Assembly (NCBI RefSeq): GCF_024294785.1 | Contig: NZ_JANCLT010000005.1 | Location: forward strand, 248,001-312,000 | Direction of reading: 5' to 3' | Source: Ectobacillus ponti | GTDB taxonomy: Bacteria > Bacillota > Bacilli > Bacillales > Bacillaceae_G | DNA length: 64,000 nucleotides | Shown here: positions 24,270-33,943 of the stretch, piece after piece | Position numbering within the stretch: position 1 is the stretch's first letter | How the letters are laid out: each line of letters opens with the position of its first letter | Program-made: the position numbers and the translations under genes | Notes under the pieces: model-generated | Databases searched by the model: none | What the model was told of the DNA's origin: nothing | Seen by the model: only the letters and a program-made list of their open reading frames with translations

Positions 24270-24947
24270 TCAGGCGCCATGATCAGTCCAGCGGTAGCCG
24301 ACGCCATACACCGTTTTTAAGTAGTCATCAATCGGGAAGGAAGCCCGGCGCAGCTTGTCCCGCAGATTGCGGACGTGAGAATCCACCGTGCGGTCCTCTG
24401 TGTCGGAATCCAGTCCCCAAATCCGCTCAATCAATTGCTCGCGGCTGAAGACTTGATGGGGATGGGAAAGTAAAAGCCCAAGCAAGGAGAATTCAATAGG
24501 CGTCAGGGCCACTTCTTTGTTGCTTACTGTCACGAGATGCTTTTCCTCATCCCAAACAAGCTCTTGAAACTCCAAGTGTCCCGCTTGGTGTGTGCGGCGC
24601 AGTACCGCTTCCATGCGTGCCAGCAGTTCTTCCTCGTGAAAAGGCTTTGTAACATAATCGTCTGCCCCATACCGCAGACCGTGGACAATATCGGCAGGCT
24701 GATTTCTGGCAGTCAGCATAATAATGGGAACATCCTTCATGTCCCGAATTCTCCAGCATGTTTCCCAGCCATCCATTCCAGGCATCATCACATCCAGCAG
24801 CACGAGGGAAACCGGCTGATCCTGGAGGATGCCAAGTGCCTGTTCTCCTGAGACAGCCTTCAAGCACTGATACCCGCGCGGAATCAAATACAGGGAAAGC
24901 AAGTCCAGCATACGCGGCTCATCGTCGACCAATAAAACAGTAATCAT
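24270..24947 (-). CDS. OmpR-family response regulator
   Basis: The 225-residue protein has an N-terminal receiver (VDDEP, phosphorylated Asp52 in LDVMMPGMDG, Lys in TKPF) and a winged-helix domain (TPIEFSLLGLLLSHPHQVFS to TVYGVGYRW). AAAGGAG precedes the ATG. It forms a transcription unit with the downstream kinase. A terminator at 25022-25066 separates it from the YdhK gene that lies upstream on the same strand. Confidence 0.9.
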   Translation of the reverse strand: MITVLLVDDEPRMLDLLSLYLIPRGYQCLKAVSGEQALGILQDQPVSLVLLDVMMPGMDGWETCWRIRDMKDVPIIMLTARNQPADIVHGLRYGADDYVTKPFHEEELLARMEAVLRRTHQAGHLEFQELVWDEEKHLVTVSNKEVALTPIEFSLLGLLLSHPHQVFSREQLIERIWGLDSDTEDRTVDSHVRNLRDKLRRASFPIDDYLKTVYGVGYRWTDHGA

Positions 24948-25021
24948 AGCTACACTCCTTTGTTGCGGTGCTATCCTCTATTGTACAGAAAAACCGTACA
25001 GAAGTGGTGCAAAAGGGCAGA

Positions 25022-25066
25022 AAGAAGGGGCCGGTCTACAAAAACCGCCCCTTTCTTCTTCAGCTA
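25022..25066 (-). terminator. Terminator of the YdhK gene
   Basis: On the minus strand AAGGGGCGGT pairs with ACCGGCCCCTT (one bulge), followed by a T/C-rich tail. Confidence 0.65.
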
Positions 25067-25081
25067 ATAAAGTCTTCTGAC

Positions 25082-25633
25082 TCACTTGACCAGTTCGCTC
25101 TCGGTCACCCACTGATGGTTTTTCACCTTTTGTCCATCTGTTGCAGTATAGTCCACCATGTAAACCGTCGCTTTCTCAGCTGAATCAATGGTGGCTTTTG
25201 CCCCATTCATTCCCTCCATGTGATCGGCCTTCAGCGTCACTTCTGTCCCAGGCTTCAGCGGCTGGTCTCCTGCATGTTCAAGCTCTTCTTGAACGATCCA
25301 CTTATGATTTTTCACCTTTTCTCCGCCCGTGGTCGGCGTGTAGGAGACAGCATACACAGTTGTATCGTAAGCACCGACAATCGTTGCTTTCGCGCCGTTC
25401 ATGCCGGCCATATGGTCGGCCTTGATTGTGGCTTGGCTCCCGACCTTGTATTTCGGATTTGCCGCTGTTTGTAAGCCCTGCGGGACTTGGCCGGAGCCTG
25501 AATGGTGCATGCCTTCATGGTTCATGCTGCCCATATTCCCCATGCTGGAGTTGTTTGTATCCTTCGTATTCGTGCTGCAGCCGCTTAAAGCGATGGCAGC
25601 AATGGTTCCAAGAATGAAAAGCTGTTTTTTCAT
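25082..25633 (-). CDS. ydhK: YdhK family lipoprotein with two DUF1541 repeats
   Basis: The 183-residue precursor has a lipobox IALSGC (Cys19), a Met/His-rich linker (NMGSMNHEGMHHSG) that could bind copper, and two DUF1541 repeats. Each repeat carries KADHMxGMNGAKATI and ends in KNHxWVxEEL. The two repeats are about 60 residues each and close copies of one another. Homologues are often linked to metal resistance. It lies upstream of, and on the same strand as, a two-component pair. GGAGG precedes the ATG. Confidence 0.85.
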   Translation of the reverse strand: MKKQLFILGTIAAIALSGCSTNTKDTNNSSMGNMGSMNHEGMHHSGSGQVPQGLQTAANPKYKVGSQATIKADHMAGMNGAKATIVGAYDTTVYAVSYTPTTGGEKVKNHKWIVQEELEHAGDQPLKPGTEVTLKADHMEGMNGAKATIDSAEKATVYMVDYTATDGQKVKNHQWVTESELVK

Positions 25634-26056
25634 TATGTACGCCTCCTGTGTATGAAAATGCGGCCATACCTAAGAATAGGTATTCCTTCTGGCTGACAAA
25701 AGCAATACTGCTTACAGTGTCCATAGTAGCAAAAGAATGTTGAGAAATTATGCAGACTTTAAGTGAAAGCATAAAAAAATGATAGCTGGCGTCGGGAAGT
25801 TGTATTTGCTGCTTCAACAGCGGCCTGGATTCTTCAATAGGTGATTTGAATATTATATCACAAAAGCAGAAAACCCCATTGTTTTCATTCTGGCAAGTGA
25901 GTATTTTGCTTCCGTTTGTAATTGTAAATAGATATCAAGCGAAGTCACAACACTCCACTTTATTGGGGGAGATTGCAAGTGAAAGGACTGCTGCGTTTTT
26001 CTGTACGCAGTTTCATTGCACCTGCTACAATAAAGAAAAACAGAGGAGATGTTTCT

Positions 26057-26719
26057 ATGCAAATTACTCAAATTTCAACGCATATTTGGTCAGTGAAGCC
26101 CAAATGGATTCCTATACAGGTGTGGCTCGTCAAAGGCGAGAATGGCTGTAATTTAATTGATGCGGGGCTCCCGTTTATGGGAAAGGGAATTCTACAGGCG
26201 GCAGACTCGCTCGGGCTTGGTCCTATTACAAAGGTGCTGCTTACACATGGACATCCTGACCATGTCGGCGGGTTGCAGTATATTTTGAAGCAGCAGCAGC
26301 TGCCTGTATTCGCAACCGCAGCTGAAATTCCGTATGCGGCAGGAGAAAAGCCGTACATCGAGGGAAAGAAAAGTAAAGCGGCTTTGGAGCGCCGGCAGCT
26401 TCAGCCATTGGTCGAGCAGGATGGAGCATTTGAACAAATAGAGGGACTGGTTCCGTATTTGACGCCAGGCCATACACCTGGGCATGCTTCGTTTTTTCAT
26501 AAGGAGGACGGTGTGCTCCTTGCAGGTGACCTATTCGCCACAAAAAGGGGACATTTGGCACCTCCTGTGGCGCGGTTTACGACGAATATGAAGCAGAACG
26601 TGGAAAGCGGACGTGTTGTTGTAGACCTGCAGCCGCAATTGTTAAGCATTTGTCATGGGAAGGAGCTGCAAAATCCGCATCTGCAGTATGAAGCATATGC
26701 GGCCGCCTACAGCAAATAA
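26057..26719 (+). CDS. MBL-fold metallo-hydrolase
   Basis: The 220-residue protein has the metallo-beta-lactamase zinc motif THGHPDHVGG at about residues 71-80. Further ligands lie in TPGHTPGH (about 140), LAGD (about 160) and a late ICHG (about 200). It fits the glyoxalase II-like or lactonase branch, with the exact substrate unknown. The ATG at 26057 has AGAGGAG 8 bases upstream, and the longer frame from 25973 lacks a ribosome site. It is monocistronic with its own terminator. Confidence 0.85.
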   Translation: MQITQISTHIWSVKPKWIPIQVWLVKGENGCNLIDAGLPFMGKGILQAADSLGLGPITKVLLTHGHPDHVGGLQYILKQQQLPVFATAAEIPYAAGEKPYIEGKKSKAALERRQLQPLVEQDGAFEQIEGLVPYLTPGHTPGHASFFHKEDGVLLAGDLFATKRGHLAPPVARFTTNMKQNVESGRVVVDLQPQLLSICHGKELQNPHLQYEAYAAAYSK

Positions 26720-26774
26720 AGACTGAGCCATGCCTCGTGCTGACGGGGCTGTAAGTGAGCTTATACGGTGCGGG

Positions 26775-26803
26775 AGCTGGTTCAACCTGAATCAGCTTTT
26801 TTT
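26775..26803 (+). terminator. Terminator after the MBL-fold gene
   Basis: AGCTGGTTCA pairs with TGAATCAGCT across ACC and is followed by seven T. Confidence 0.8.
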
Positions 26804-26826
26804 GTCTTACTATCCTATTTGCAGCA

Positions 26827-27003
26827 TGGTACGGAACCGGGCCTGTTGTCCAGTTCATCGAGACGGAAGGTTTCGCCAGCTCCTCGGAAGCGGCTGCAAG
26901 GAGAGGTTTGCCACAGTTAAATCGAGAAAATCCTATTTTTCTCATAGGAAAATCAGATGTTTTAAATCGAGTTCTATATGAAAATGTCAGCAAGAAATAT
27001 TGA
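26827..27003 (+). pseudogene. C-terminal fragment of an unknown protein
   Basis: A frame open from 26791 reads like a protein end (WYGTGPVVQFIETEGFASSS, later NPIFLIGKSDVLNRVLYENV) and stops at TGA 27001. It has no usable start codon, since the first TTG is half-way in. It begins right behind a terminator. I cannot name the family, and an integral membrane protein tail is possible from the preceding hydrophobic stretch. It is probably a 5'-truncated remnant. Confidence 0.35.
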
Positions 27004-27053
27004 CGGTAATTTATAAGGTAACGTAGAATAAGGAGGCTTATTACTATTAGGAT

Positions 27054-27572
27054 GTGAGAAATATGAAGGCGCCTATAAAGTCAGGCTTTCAGATTGATAT
27101 GAAGCATCTTGGCCTATTATCCGAGGAGCAGCCGTTTGATTTGCTGATGCAGCTGGTGAGAGTTACACGTGAACTGGAGCATGAGTTAACGTCAAAGCTG
27201 GCGTACTTTGAATTGTCTAATGGAAAATTAAAGGTTTTATTGTCTCTATTACAGTATGAGCGCCCGTTGAATCCTTCCGAGCTCGCTGACTTGGCAAGCG
27301 TTACCCGTTCTACCATTACAGGTTTGCTAGATGGTCTTGAAAAAGACGGGTTCATCAGCAGGAGTCCTCTTGAGGACCGGAGAAAAACAGCGGTTTGCTT
27401 GACTGAAAAAGGGCGAGAAGTCATTCGCATCCTTACTCCTTTGTATACCAACCATGTCATGAACACCTTTTCCAAGATTACTAAGGAAGAACAACAACTG
27501 TTTATGAGTCTGCTGTATAAGATTAAGGAAGGCTTGCAGCACGCGAGGAAGCACACGATGTTTCCTGAATGA
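27054..27572 (+). CDS. MarR family transcriptional regulator
   Basis: The 172-residue protein has a winged helix-turn-helix with recognition helix in LADLASVTRSTITGLLDGLEKDGFI and the wing SPLEDRRKTAVCLT, flanked by dimerisation helices. MarR proteins usually repress nearby efflux genes and respond to small aromatics. The EmrA/EmrB-like genes follow 200 bp downstream, with a palindrome at 27631 between. The start is uncertain: GTG 27054 is given and ATG 27063 is possible, but the AAGGAGG at 27030 is far from both. Confidence 0.85.
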   Translation: MRNMKAPIKSGFQIDMKHLGLLSEEQPFDLLMQLVRVTRELEHELTSKLAYFELSNGKLKVLLSLLQYERPLNPSELADLASVTRSTITGLLDGLEKDGFISRSPLEDRRKTAVCLTEKGREVIRILTPLYTNHVMNTFSKITKEEQQLFMSLLYKIKEGLQHARKHTMFPE

Positions 27573-27630
27573 TGTCCTTACTCCCATACATATGCCTGAT
27601 CAATCCTTGTAGTTGAATATTCAGGTAATC

Positions 27631-27647
27631 TATCATGTGTCATGATA
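27631..27647. promoter_or_regulatory. Palindrome upstream of the efflux operon, likely MarR operator
   Basis: TATCATG-TGT-CATGATA is a perfect 7-bp inverted repeat, in size and symmetry like MarR family operators. It lies between the MarR gene and emrA-like gene. Confidence 0.5.
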
Positions 27648-27778
27648 TTTTCATTGAGGGCCCTGCAGATGGGTCAACAGTCTGTCCGATGTGAAGCCTT
27701 ATAGGTATTATGCTTGTATTATAATGAGGGACAGTCTGTTTTCACATATATGTAAGAAAACAGAGAGGAAGAGGAAGG

Positions 27779-28432
27779 ATGAATCAATTTCGCAGACTAC
27801 TCGTAGTCAACGTGATCACGCTGCTTGTGCTGGTGGGAGGGGGATTTTTGGGCTACTACTACTACAACCAGGCGCAAAATTATTTGAAAACAGATAATGC
27901 CAAAATTGACGGAAAAGCCATACCCATTGCAGCTCCGGCAGCTGGAAAGCTGGTAGAGTGGACTGCCGCGGCAGGAAAAGCATATAACGCCGGCGATAAA
28001 GTGGGCGCTGTATCCGTAAGCAGCGGGACTGCTGTGCAGCAGGTGGATGTAACGGTTCCGGCAGCCTCCACGGTTGTACAGTCCAGCGCAACGGAAAACA
28101 CGTTTGTCGGTGCGGGCTCTCCGTTGGCTTACGCGTATGACATGAACAGCTTATATGTAACGGCAAATGTGAAGGAAACAGACATTGACGATGTGAAAAA
28201 GGGCCAAGATGTAGATGTGTACGTGGATGCATACCCGAACACAACACTCAAAGGGAAGGTGGAGCAAGTGGGCATGACAACAGCAAACACGTTCTCGCTT
28301 CTTCCATCTGGAAGCGCAACTGCCAACTATACGAAGGTTACGCAGGTCGTACCGGTGAAAATTACGTTGGATCATACAAAATCTGTGAATATCGTGCCTG
28401 GAATGAATGTGTCCGTCCGCATTCATAAATAA
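27779..28432 (+). CDS. EmrA/HlyD-type membrane fusion protein (short form)
   Basis: The 217-residue protein has an N-terminal membrane anchor (VVNVITLLVLVGGGFLGYYYY), two lipoyl half-motifs (around KIDGKAIPIAAPAAGKLVEW and VVQSSATENTFVGAGSPL) and a beta-barrel region. The long coiled-coil hairpin of Gram-negative EmrA is absent, as usual for Bacillus relatives without an outer membrane. It is co-transcribed with the MFS pump 12 bases downstream and probably supports export of hydrophobic drugs. Confidence 0.85.
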   Translation: MNQFRRLLVVNVITLLVLVGGGFLGYYYYNQAQNYLKTDNAKIDGKAIPIAAPAAGKLVEWTAAAGKAYNAGDKVGAVSVSSGTAVQQVDVTVPAASTVVQSSATENTFVGAGSPLAYAYDMNSLYVTANVKETDIDDVKKGQDVDVYVDAYPNTTLKGKVEQVGMTTANTFSLLPSGSATANYTKVTQVVPVKITLDHTKSVNIVPGMNVSVRIHK

Positions 28433-28444
28433 GGAGGAGGTTGT

Positions 28445-30295
28445 ATGTCCTCAATCATCATTGCTGTCTATGCTGTTTTTTGTGTCTCGATATTTGTTTT
28501 TGTTAATATATCAATGAATCGTAAAAAAGGCGTTTCTATAATAGAAGCGCACGCGGAACGTGAAGCTGTCAAGGAAGCGGCGGCCGGACAAGAGCCTATG
28601 CTGCTGGAGCAGGAGGATTCCTCATCTGAGCAAGTACTGCAGAGCGCGGCTACTACAGCCCTTATGGAACAAGCAGTCGAAGATGTAATGGAGGAAGTGG
28701 ATGCTGAAAAGCCCAGCCCGGCGCCAAAGCGGACGGAAAAGGTGCGGGAGAACGTGCACACAGGGGAAAAGCCAGCTGCCAATCGGGCTTTAACACTAGT
28801 AATCCTTGTGATTGGCATGTTTGTTTCCCTCCTCAACCAAACCGTCATTGACACGGTGGTGCCAACGCTCATTAATGAGTTCAATGTATCCGCCACTACC
28901 GCTCAATGGCTTACAAATGGTTTTATGCTGGTCAATGGCATTCTCGTGCCCATCAGCGTATATTTGGTCAATACATTTACGTATCGAAAGCTGTTTCTAT
29001 TCGCGATGCTGTTTTTTACAGCTGGTTCTATTCTTTGTGCCGCGGCAACGAATTTCTCGGTTATGATGACGGGCCGCGCCATTCAAGCGGTCGGCGCGGG
29101 TATTCTCATGCCAATTGGATCGAATATTTTCTTAATGCTCTTTCCTCCCGGCCGGCGCGGTGTGGCGATGGGCTTGCTGGGCATCGCCCTTATTTTGGCT
29201 CCGGCCATCGGGCCGACCATTGCCGGCTGGCTGATTGAACATTATACATGGAACGTGATGTTCTATGGCATGTTCATTCTTGGCCTGCTGATCTTTTTCG
29301 TTGCCATTCGCTTCTTCAGGCTCGAGCAGACGCTCTCCAAGCCGAGGTTCGATGCGATCGGCGCCGTTGCTTCCGCAATTGGTCTTGGCACTTTGCTGTA
29401 CGGCTTTAGCGAAGCCGGCTCTGAGGGCTGGGACAGTGCTGAGGTTGTCAGTATGCTGATCGTGGGCACAATCGGCCTCATCTTCTTTATTGTATGGGAG
29501 CTGAAAGCAGAGAAAAAGCTGATGGATTTAACTATTTTCAAAATTCCGGCTTTCTCGTTTACGATTGTCATTAATGTGATTATTACCATGTCCATGTTTG
29601 GCGGCTTGCTGCTGCTCCCGATTTACCTGCAAAATATTCGCGGATTCTCGGCTATTGACTCGGGAATCATCCTGCTGCCGGGGTCACTGCTGATGGGCTT
29701 TATGGGGCCGTTCGCGGGGCGGCTGTTCGACCGGTACGGCATTCGCCCGTTAGCGGTATGCGGGCTGCTCATTACGACATACTGTACCTATGAGTTCACC
29801 CATCTTTCTTATGATACGCCATACTCGCATATCATAGGAATTTATACACTCCGCTCCTTTGGGATGTCATTCTTGATGATGCCGATGATGACTGCGGGCA
29901 TTAACAGCCTGAAGGCGAGCCAGATTTCGGACGGGACAGCGGCGCAAAGCACGCTTCGTTCTGTAGCTGGCTCGATTGGAACAGCCATTCTCATTACAGT
30001 GATGTCAAGACAGTCTACCTTTCATGCCGCAGATTACGCAAATGAGGTCACTGCGGCAAATCCAGTGCTGTACACGAGCTTCACCCAAAATGTGCAAGGC
30101 TTGGCTGCAGTGGCGCATGTTCCGGCGCAGACAGGGGCAACACTTGAAACATCTTTGCTGTACGGGCAAGTGATGAAAATTTCAGCCATAGAGGGAATTA
30201 ACGATGCGTTCTGGGTGGCAACCATTGCCTCCGCTGCCGCACTGGTTCTATCACTATTCCTGCAGTCTGGCAAGAAACGGCCGGCAAAGAAATAA
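28445..30295 (+). CDS. DHA2-family MFS drug exporter (EmrB-like) with N-terminal extension
   Basis: The 616-residue protein has the 14-helix DHA2 core from about residue 115 (LVILVIGMFVSLLNQTVIDTVVPTLI). It carries the family motif LNQTVIDTV, motif C (ALILAPAIGPTIAGW) and a loop ending in KKRPAKK. The first ~110 residues are unusual: one extra membrane helix (IIIAVYAVFCVSIFVFVNI) and an acidic, low-complexity linker (EQEDSSSEQVLQSAATTALM). A strong AAGGAGGAGG lies before the ATG, so this start is real. It works with the adaptor upstream. Confidence 0.9.
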   Translation: MSSIIIAVYAVFCVSIFVFVNISMNRKKGVSIIEAHAEREAVKEAAAGQEPMLLEQEDSSSEQVLQSAATTALMEQAVEDVMEEVDAEKPSPAPKRTEKVRENVHTGEKPAANRALTLVILVIGMFVSLLNQTVIDTVVPTLINEFNVSATTAQWLTNGFMLVNGILVPISVYLVNTFTYRKLFLFAMLFFTAGSILCAAATNFSVMMTGRAIQAVGAGILMPIGSNIFLMLFPPGRRGVAMGLLGIALILAPAIGPTIAGWLIEHYTWNVMFYGMFILGLLIFFVAIRFFRLEQTLSKPRFDAIGAVASAIGLGTLLYGFSEAGSEGWDSAEVVSMLIVGTIGLIFFIVWELKAEKKLMDLTIFKIPAFSFTIVINVIITMSMFGGLLLLPIYLQNIRGFSAIDSGIILLPGSLLMGFMGPFAGRLFDRYGIRPLAVCGLLITTYCTYEFTHLSYDTPYSHIIGIYTLRSFGMSFLMMPMMTAGINSLKASQISDGTAAQSTLRSVAGSIGTAILITVMSRQSTFHAADYANEVTAANPVLYTSFTQNVQGLAAVAHVPAQTGATLETSLLYGQVMKISAIEGINDAFWVATIASAAALVLSLFLQSGKKRPAKK

Positions 30296-30329
30296 AAGTA
30301 TAGACTGCATTCAATCATATGCATGGAAG

Positions 30330-30359
30330 ACCGCTCTTCGCTACGAAGGGCGGTTTTTG
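30330..30359 (+). terminator. Terminator of the emrAB-like operon
   Basis: ACCGCTCTTCG pairs with CGAAGGGCGGT and is followed by five T. Between 30360 and 30660 there is only an AT-rich upstream region with no other gene seen. Confidence 0.8.
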
Positions 30360-30660
30360 TATGGGAAAATATGAATTGGGCGGCGGGGGCAACAAAATTT
30401 TCTTCAAGAGACGGAAGCCGTCCAGCAAAACTACTGTTTAACCATTATGTTAAAATATAAATCTCTTCTTCTCTTCAAAAGTACTTTTTAATGCGGCATT
30501 TCGGAAAAAATCTGCAAGCTGTGGAACAAACAGGTGTTGACAGGTTGAAGTGGACACATCAGACTTAGGAAGAACTGAATTCGTTTTTATCTGTCCGTTA
30601 CACCTGACTATATACAATAACTTGTTTAAAATGAAACATCCCCGGGGAGGCGTATGGCAT

Positions 30661-33600
30661 TTGGATATACAGTTAAACCAAAAAATGATTCAAGACATGT
30701 GCGGTACAGTCTCCTTTAAAAGAGGGGCTGCTTTTTACCGTGCGAATCAAGTAAGATTTGAGCATTATAGTTCTGCGTACTGTGAAGCGGCAGTTACAGG
30801 CAAAGAAGATGTTCGTGTGACCATTGAAAAGAAGGAGGGGGACTGTTTTTCCGCGGCATGCACTTGCCCCGCGCTTGCTTCCTTTCACAAGGACTGCCAA
30901 CATATTGCCGCTGTGCTGTTGGCGGTGTATGAGCATCAACGGCAAGGAACAAATCCTCTTGCTCTAGGGCGTTCCGGCCAAGACCTTACAGAAGGTGTAT
31001 GGACTCTTTTTACAAATAAGCCTGTGCAATCCAGCAGACGGCAGCTTCATTTTGAAACAAGACAAGTGCTTGACGCGGTATTTATATGTAAGCCCGTCAC
31101 AGTAAGCAAAGGATGCCGGATGTTCGGAATTGAAATGCAAATAGGTCCTTCCTGCGTGCAGAATGTCCGGGATTTTCTGGAGCAGGTACAGGAGGGGAAT
31201 TCCAGCCTGCTTTCTCTTTCCTTCACGTACAATCCAGCCCTCCATTGCTTTCAAAAGGAAGTGGATGATGTGATTCAGCAGCTGATTCAAGTGGTGCAGG
31301 ATGAGAAGGTGTATATAGAGGCACTGCCGGATCAGTCTGATTATACCATCAGCAAGCACGTGCTATTGATTCCGCCGTCTTCTTGGGAACGGCTGATTCC
31401 GTTTCTTGTAAGAGCACCGCTGGTGAAGCTCGCATATAACGGAGAGACGTTTGACGGCCTTTCCTTATCGGATGAGCAGCTGCCTTTACGGTTTGTACTC
31501 ACGGAAGCTGAGGGTGGCGGCTCTCAGCTGCAGGTTCACGGATTTCGCCACATTACCATTTTACATGCGTATAGCTCTATTTTATATGAAGGGAAACTGA
31601 TACGGCTGACAGAAGAGGATTGCCAGCGTCTTTCCGGCTTCAAGCAGCTGCTGGAGTCTTCCGGAACAAATCAAATGTATATTTCTAAAGAGCAAACAGG
31701 TTTTTTCCTTAACGAAGTGGTCCCTGGCTTGAAAAGGCTGGGTGATGTTCAGCTGTCAAACGTACTGTCCGCGCAGCTGGCGCACACACCGCTGGTTGCC
31801 AAGCTGTATTTGGATCGTGTGAAGGACCGTTTGCTTGCCGGTCTGGATTTTCACTATGAACATATGGCGGTAAACCCCTTGGCAAGCAGAGAGCTTCAGG
31901 CAGTGCCTGTGTTGATGCGGGACATGGAAAAGGAGGATGTGATTCTCCGGCTGATGGAGGACAGCTTATTTGCCAAAACAGATGGCGGATACTTTCTGCA
32001 CAACGAAGAGCTGGAGTATGAGTTTTTGTATCATACTGTTCCCGAGCTGCAAAAGCTTGTGCAGATCTACGCAACAACCGCGGTGAGAAATCGGATTTTC
32101 AGGGAGACTGCCCGCCCGCAAATCAGGGTGAAGGTGAACACAGAACGGACCAATTGGCTGGAGTTCACCTTTGAAATGGATGGTATTCCTGAGAAGCATA
32201 TACGCGAGGTTTTATTGGCTCTGGAAGAGAAACGGAAATATTACCGTCTGCCGAATGGATCGCTGCTCTCATTGGAAGCACGGGAATTTGAAGAAATCAA
32301 TCGTTTTCTAAAAGGAATGCCAGACCAGAAGCGAGATTTGGAGAACGGCTTGCACGTCCCCCTTGTACAGGGGCTTCGGCTTCTTAACGCTGCACCTGAG
32401 CATAATGTATTCACATTAGAGGGATCATTCCGTCAGTTATTAGAGAATATCTATCACCCGGAACGTCTGGAATTTGAGGTGCCTGAGGAGCTAAGGCCGA
32501 TATTGCGGGACTATCAAAAAAGCGGCTATAAGTGGATGAAAGCACTTGCCGGCTATGGCTTTGGGGGGATTCTCGCGGATGATATGGGGCTTGGCAAAAC
32601 GGTGCAGAGCATTGCATTCATTCTATCAGAGCTTTCTCACGTTCGCAGCAGGAAACAACCGATTCTGATTGTCTGCCCGTCATCCTTGACGTATAACTGG
32701 CTTAGTGAAATCACAAAATTTGCCCCGGATGTACAGGCTGCCGTCATGGATGGCAGCCAAACAGAACGGTACAGGCTGCAAAAGGCTGCGGCAGACCTCG
32801 ATGTTGTCATTACCTCCTATCCGCTGCTGCGCAGAGACATCAGCTGGTTTCAAAAGCAAAGCTTCCACACTGTATTTTTTGACGAGGCACAGGCGTTTAA
32901 AAATCCCATTACCCAAACGGCGCGGGCGGTGAAGAAGATTATGGCCGGGCATCGCTTTGCACTTACAGGGACGCCGGTGGAGAATTCACTGGAAGAGCTA
33001 TGGTCCATTTTTTATGTGGTGTTTCCGGAACTGTTCCAGGGATTAAAGGAGTACAGCAATCTGTCAAAGGAAACAATTGCCCGGAGGATCCGCCCATTTT
33101 TGCTTCGCAGGCTCAAGGAGGATGTGCTTGCGGAGCTTCCTGATAAAACCGGGTCGATAGAATCAGTGGAGCTGCTTCCGGAGCAGAAGAAGCTGTATGC
33201 CGCCTATTTAGCGAAGCTGCGGGAGGATACACTGAAGCATCTGGACAAGGATACGCTCCGGAAAAATCGTATTAAAATCCTGGCGGGGCTGACCCGGCTG
33301 CGGCAAATCTGTTGTCATCCGGCTTTGTTTGTGGATGGTTATACAGGAGGCTCGGCAAAATTTGAACAGCTGCTGCGGATTGTGGAGGAGGCGAAGCTTT
33401 CCGGGAGAAGGGTATTAATTTTTTCCCAGTTCACAAAGATGCTGGCGCTCATAGGCAGGGAGCTGGCGATGCAGCGATTGCCGTTTTTCTACCTGGATGG
33501 ACAAACCCCGTCTGAAGAACGAGTGGAAATCTGCAATCGGTTTAATGCGGGGGAGCGGGACCTATTTCTCATCTCTCTGAAAGCAGGCGGCACAGGCCTG

Positions 33601-33864
33601 AATTTGACAGGGGCTGATACGGTCATCCTGTATGACACGTGGTGGAATCCTGCGGTTGAGGAGCAGGCGGTCGACCGTGCCCATCGGATGGGACAAACAG
33701 ATGCTGTACAGGTGATTAAGCTTGTTGCCCGCGGCACCATTGAGGAAAAAATGAATGAGCTGCAAGAGAGAAAGAGAGGCCTCATTGAGGAGGTTCTTGA
33801 TTTTGGAGAGAAGGTGCCGTCAGCTCTGACTGAAGAGGACATCCGGGACATCTTGATGCTATGA
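30661..33864 (+). CDS. SNF2-family DNA helicase with SWIM zinc finger
   Basis: The ~1067-residue protein has a SWIM zinc finger near residues 60-90 (CTCPALASFHKDCQHIAAVL) and a middle SNF2-associated region. The helicase core has Walker A in DDMGLGKT (about 640), Walker B box DEAQ (about 740), LTGTPVENSLEELW, and a C-terminal half with GGTGLNLTGADTVI and RAHRMGQ. SNF2 enzymes translocate on DNA, and bacterial members are linked to transcription or repair. The TTG at 30661 is chosen because GGGGAGG lies 10 bases upstream and the resulting N-terminus matches relatives. The frame is open further back to 30550. Confidence 0.88.
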   Translation: MDIQLNQKMIQDMCGTVSFKRGAAFYRANQVRFEHYSSAYCEAAVTGKEDVRVTIEKKEGDCFSAACTCPALASFHKDCQHIAAVLLAVYEHQRQGTNPLALGRSGQDLTEGVWTLFTNKPVQSSRRQLHFETRQVLDAVFICKPVTVSKGCRMFGIEMQIGPSCVQNVRDFLEQVQEGNSSLLSLSFTYNPALHCFQKEVDDVIQQLIQVVQDEKVYIEALPDQSDYTISKHVLLIPPSSWERLIPFLVRAPLVKLAYNGETFDGLSLSDEQLPLRFVLTEAEGGGSQLQVHGFRHITILHAYSSILYEGKLIRLTEEDCQRLSGFKQLLESSGTNQMYISKEQTGFFLNEVVPGLKRLGDVQLSNVLSAQLAHTPLVAKLYLDRVKDRLLAGLDFHYEHMAVNPLASRELQAVPVLMRDMEKEDVILRLMEDSLFAKTDGGYFLHNEELEYEFLYHTVPELQKLVQIYATTAVRNRIFRETARPQIRVKVNTERTNWLEFTFEMDGIPEKHIREVLLALEEKRKYYRLPNGSLLSLEAREFEEINRFLKGMPDQKRDLENGLHVPLVQGLRLLNAAPEHNVFTLEGSFRQLLENIYHPERLEFEVPEELRPILRDYQKSGYKWMKALAGYGFGGILADDMGLGKTVQSIAFILSELSHVRSRKQPILIVCPSSLTYNWLSEITKFAPDVQAAVMDGSQTERYRLQKAAADLDVVITSYPLLRRDISWFQKQSFHTVFFDEAQAFKNPITQTARAVKKIMAGHRFALTGTPVENSLEELWSIFYVVFPELFQGLKEYSNLSKETIARRIRPFLLRRLKEDVLAELPDKTGSIESVELLPEQKKLYAAYLAKLREDTLKHLDKDTLRKNRIKILAGLTRLRQICCHPALFVDGYTGGSAKFEQLLRIVEEAKLSGRRVLIFSQFTKMLALIGRELAMQRLPFFYLDGQTPSEERVEICNRFNAGERDLFLISLKAGGTGLNLTGADTVILYDTWWNPAVEEQAVDRAHRMGQTDAVQVIKLVARGTIEEKMNELQERKRGLIEEVLDFGEKVPSALTEEDIRDILML

Positions 33865-33880
33865 TGAGGCAGGCTGCGAC

Positions 33881-33922
33881 AAAAAAGGTAAACAGGGAGG
33901 CAGATCCTTGTTTACCTTTTTT
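33881..33922. terminator. Bidirectional terminator between SNF2 and guaC
   Basis: AAAAAAGGTAAACA pairs with TGTTTACCTTTTTT across a 14-base loop, giving a T-run on both strands. Confidence 0.85.
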
Positions 33923-33943
33923 GTTATGGCGAAGCCGTCAGCT

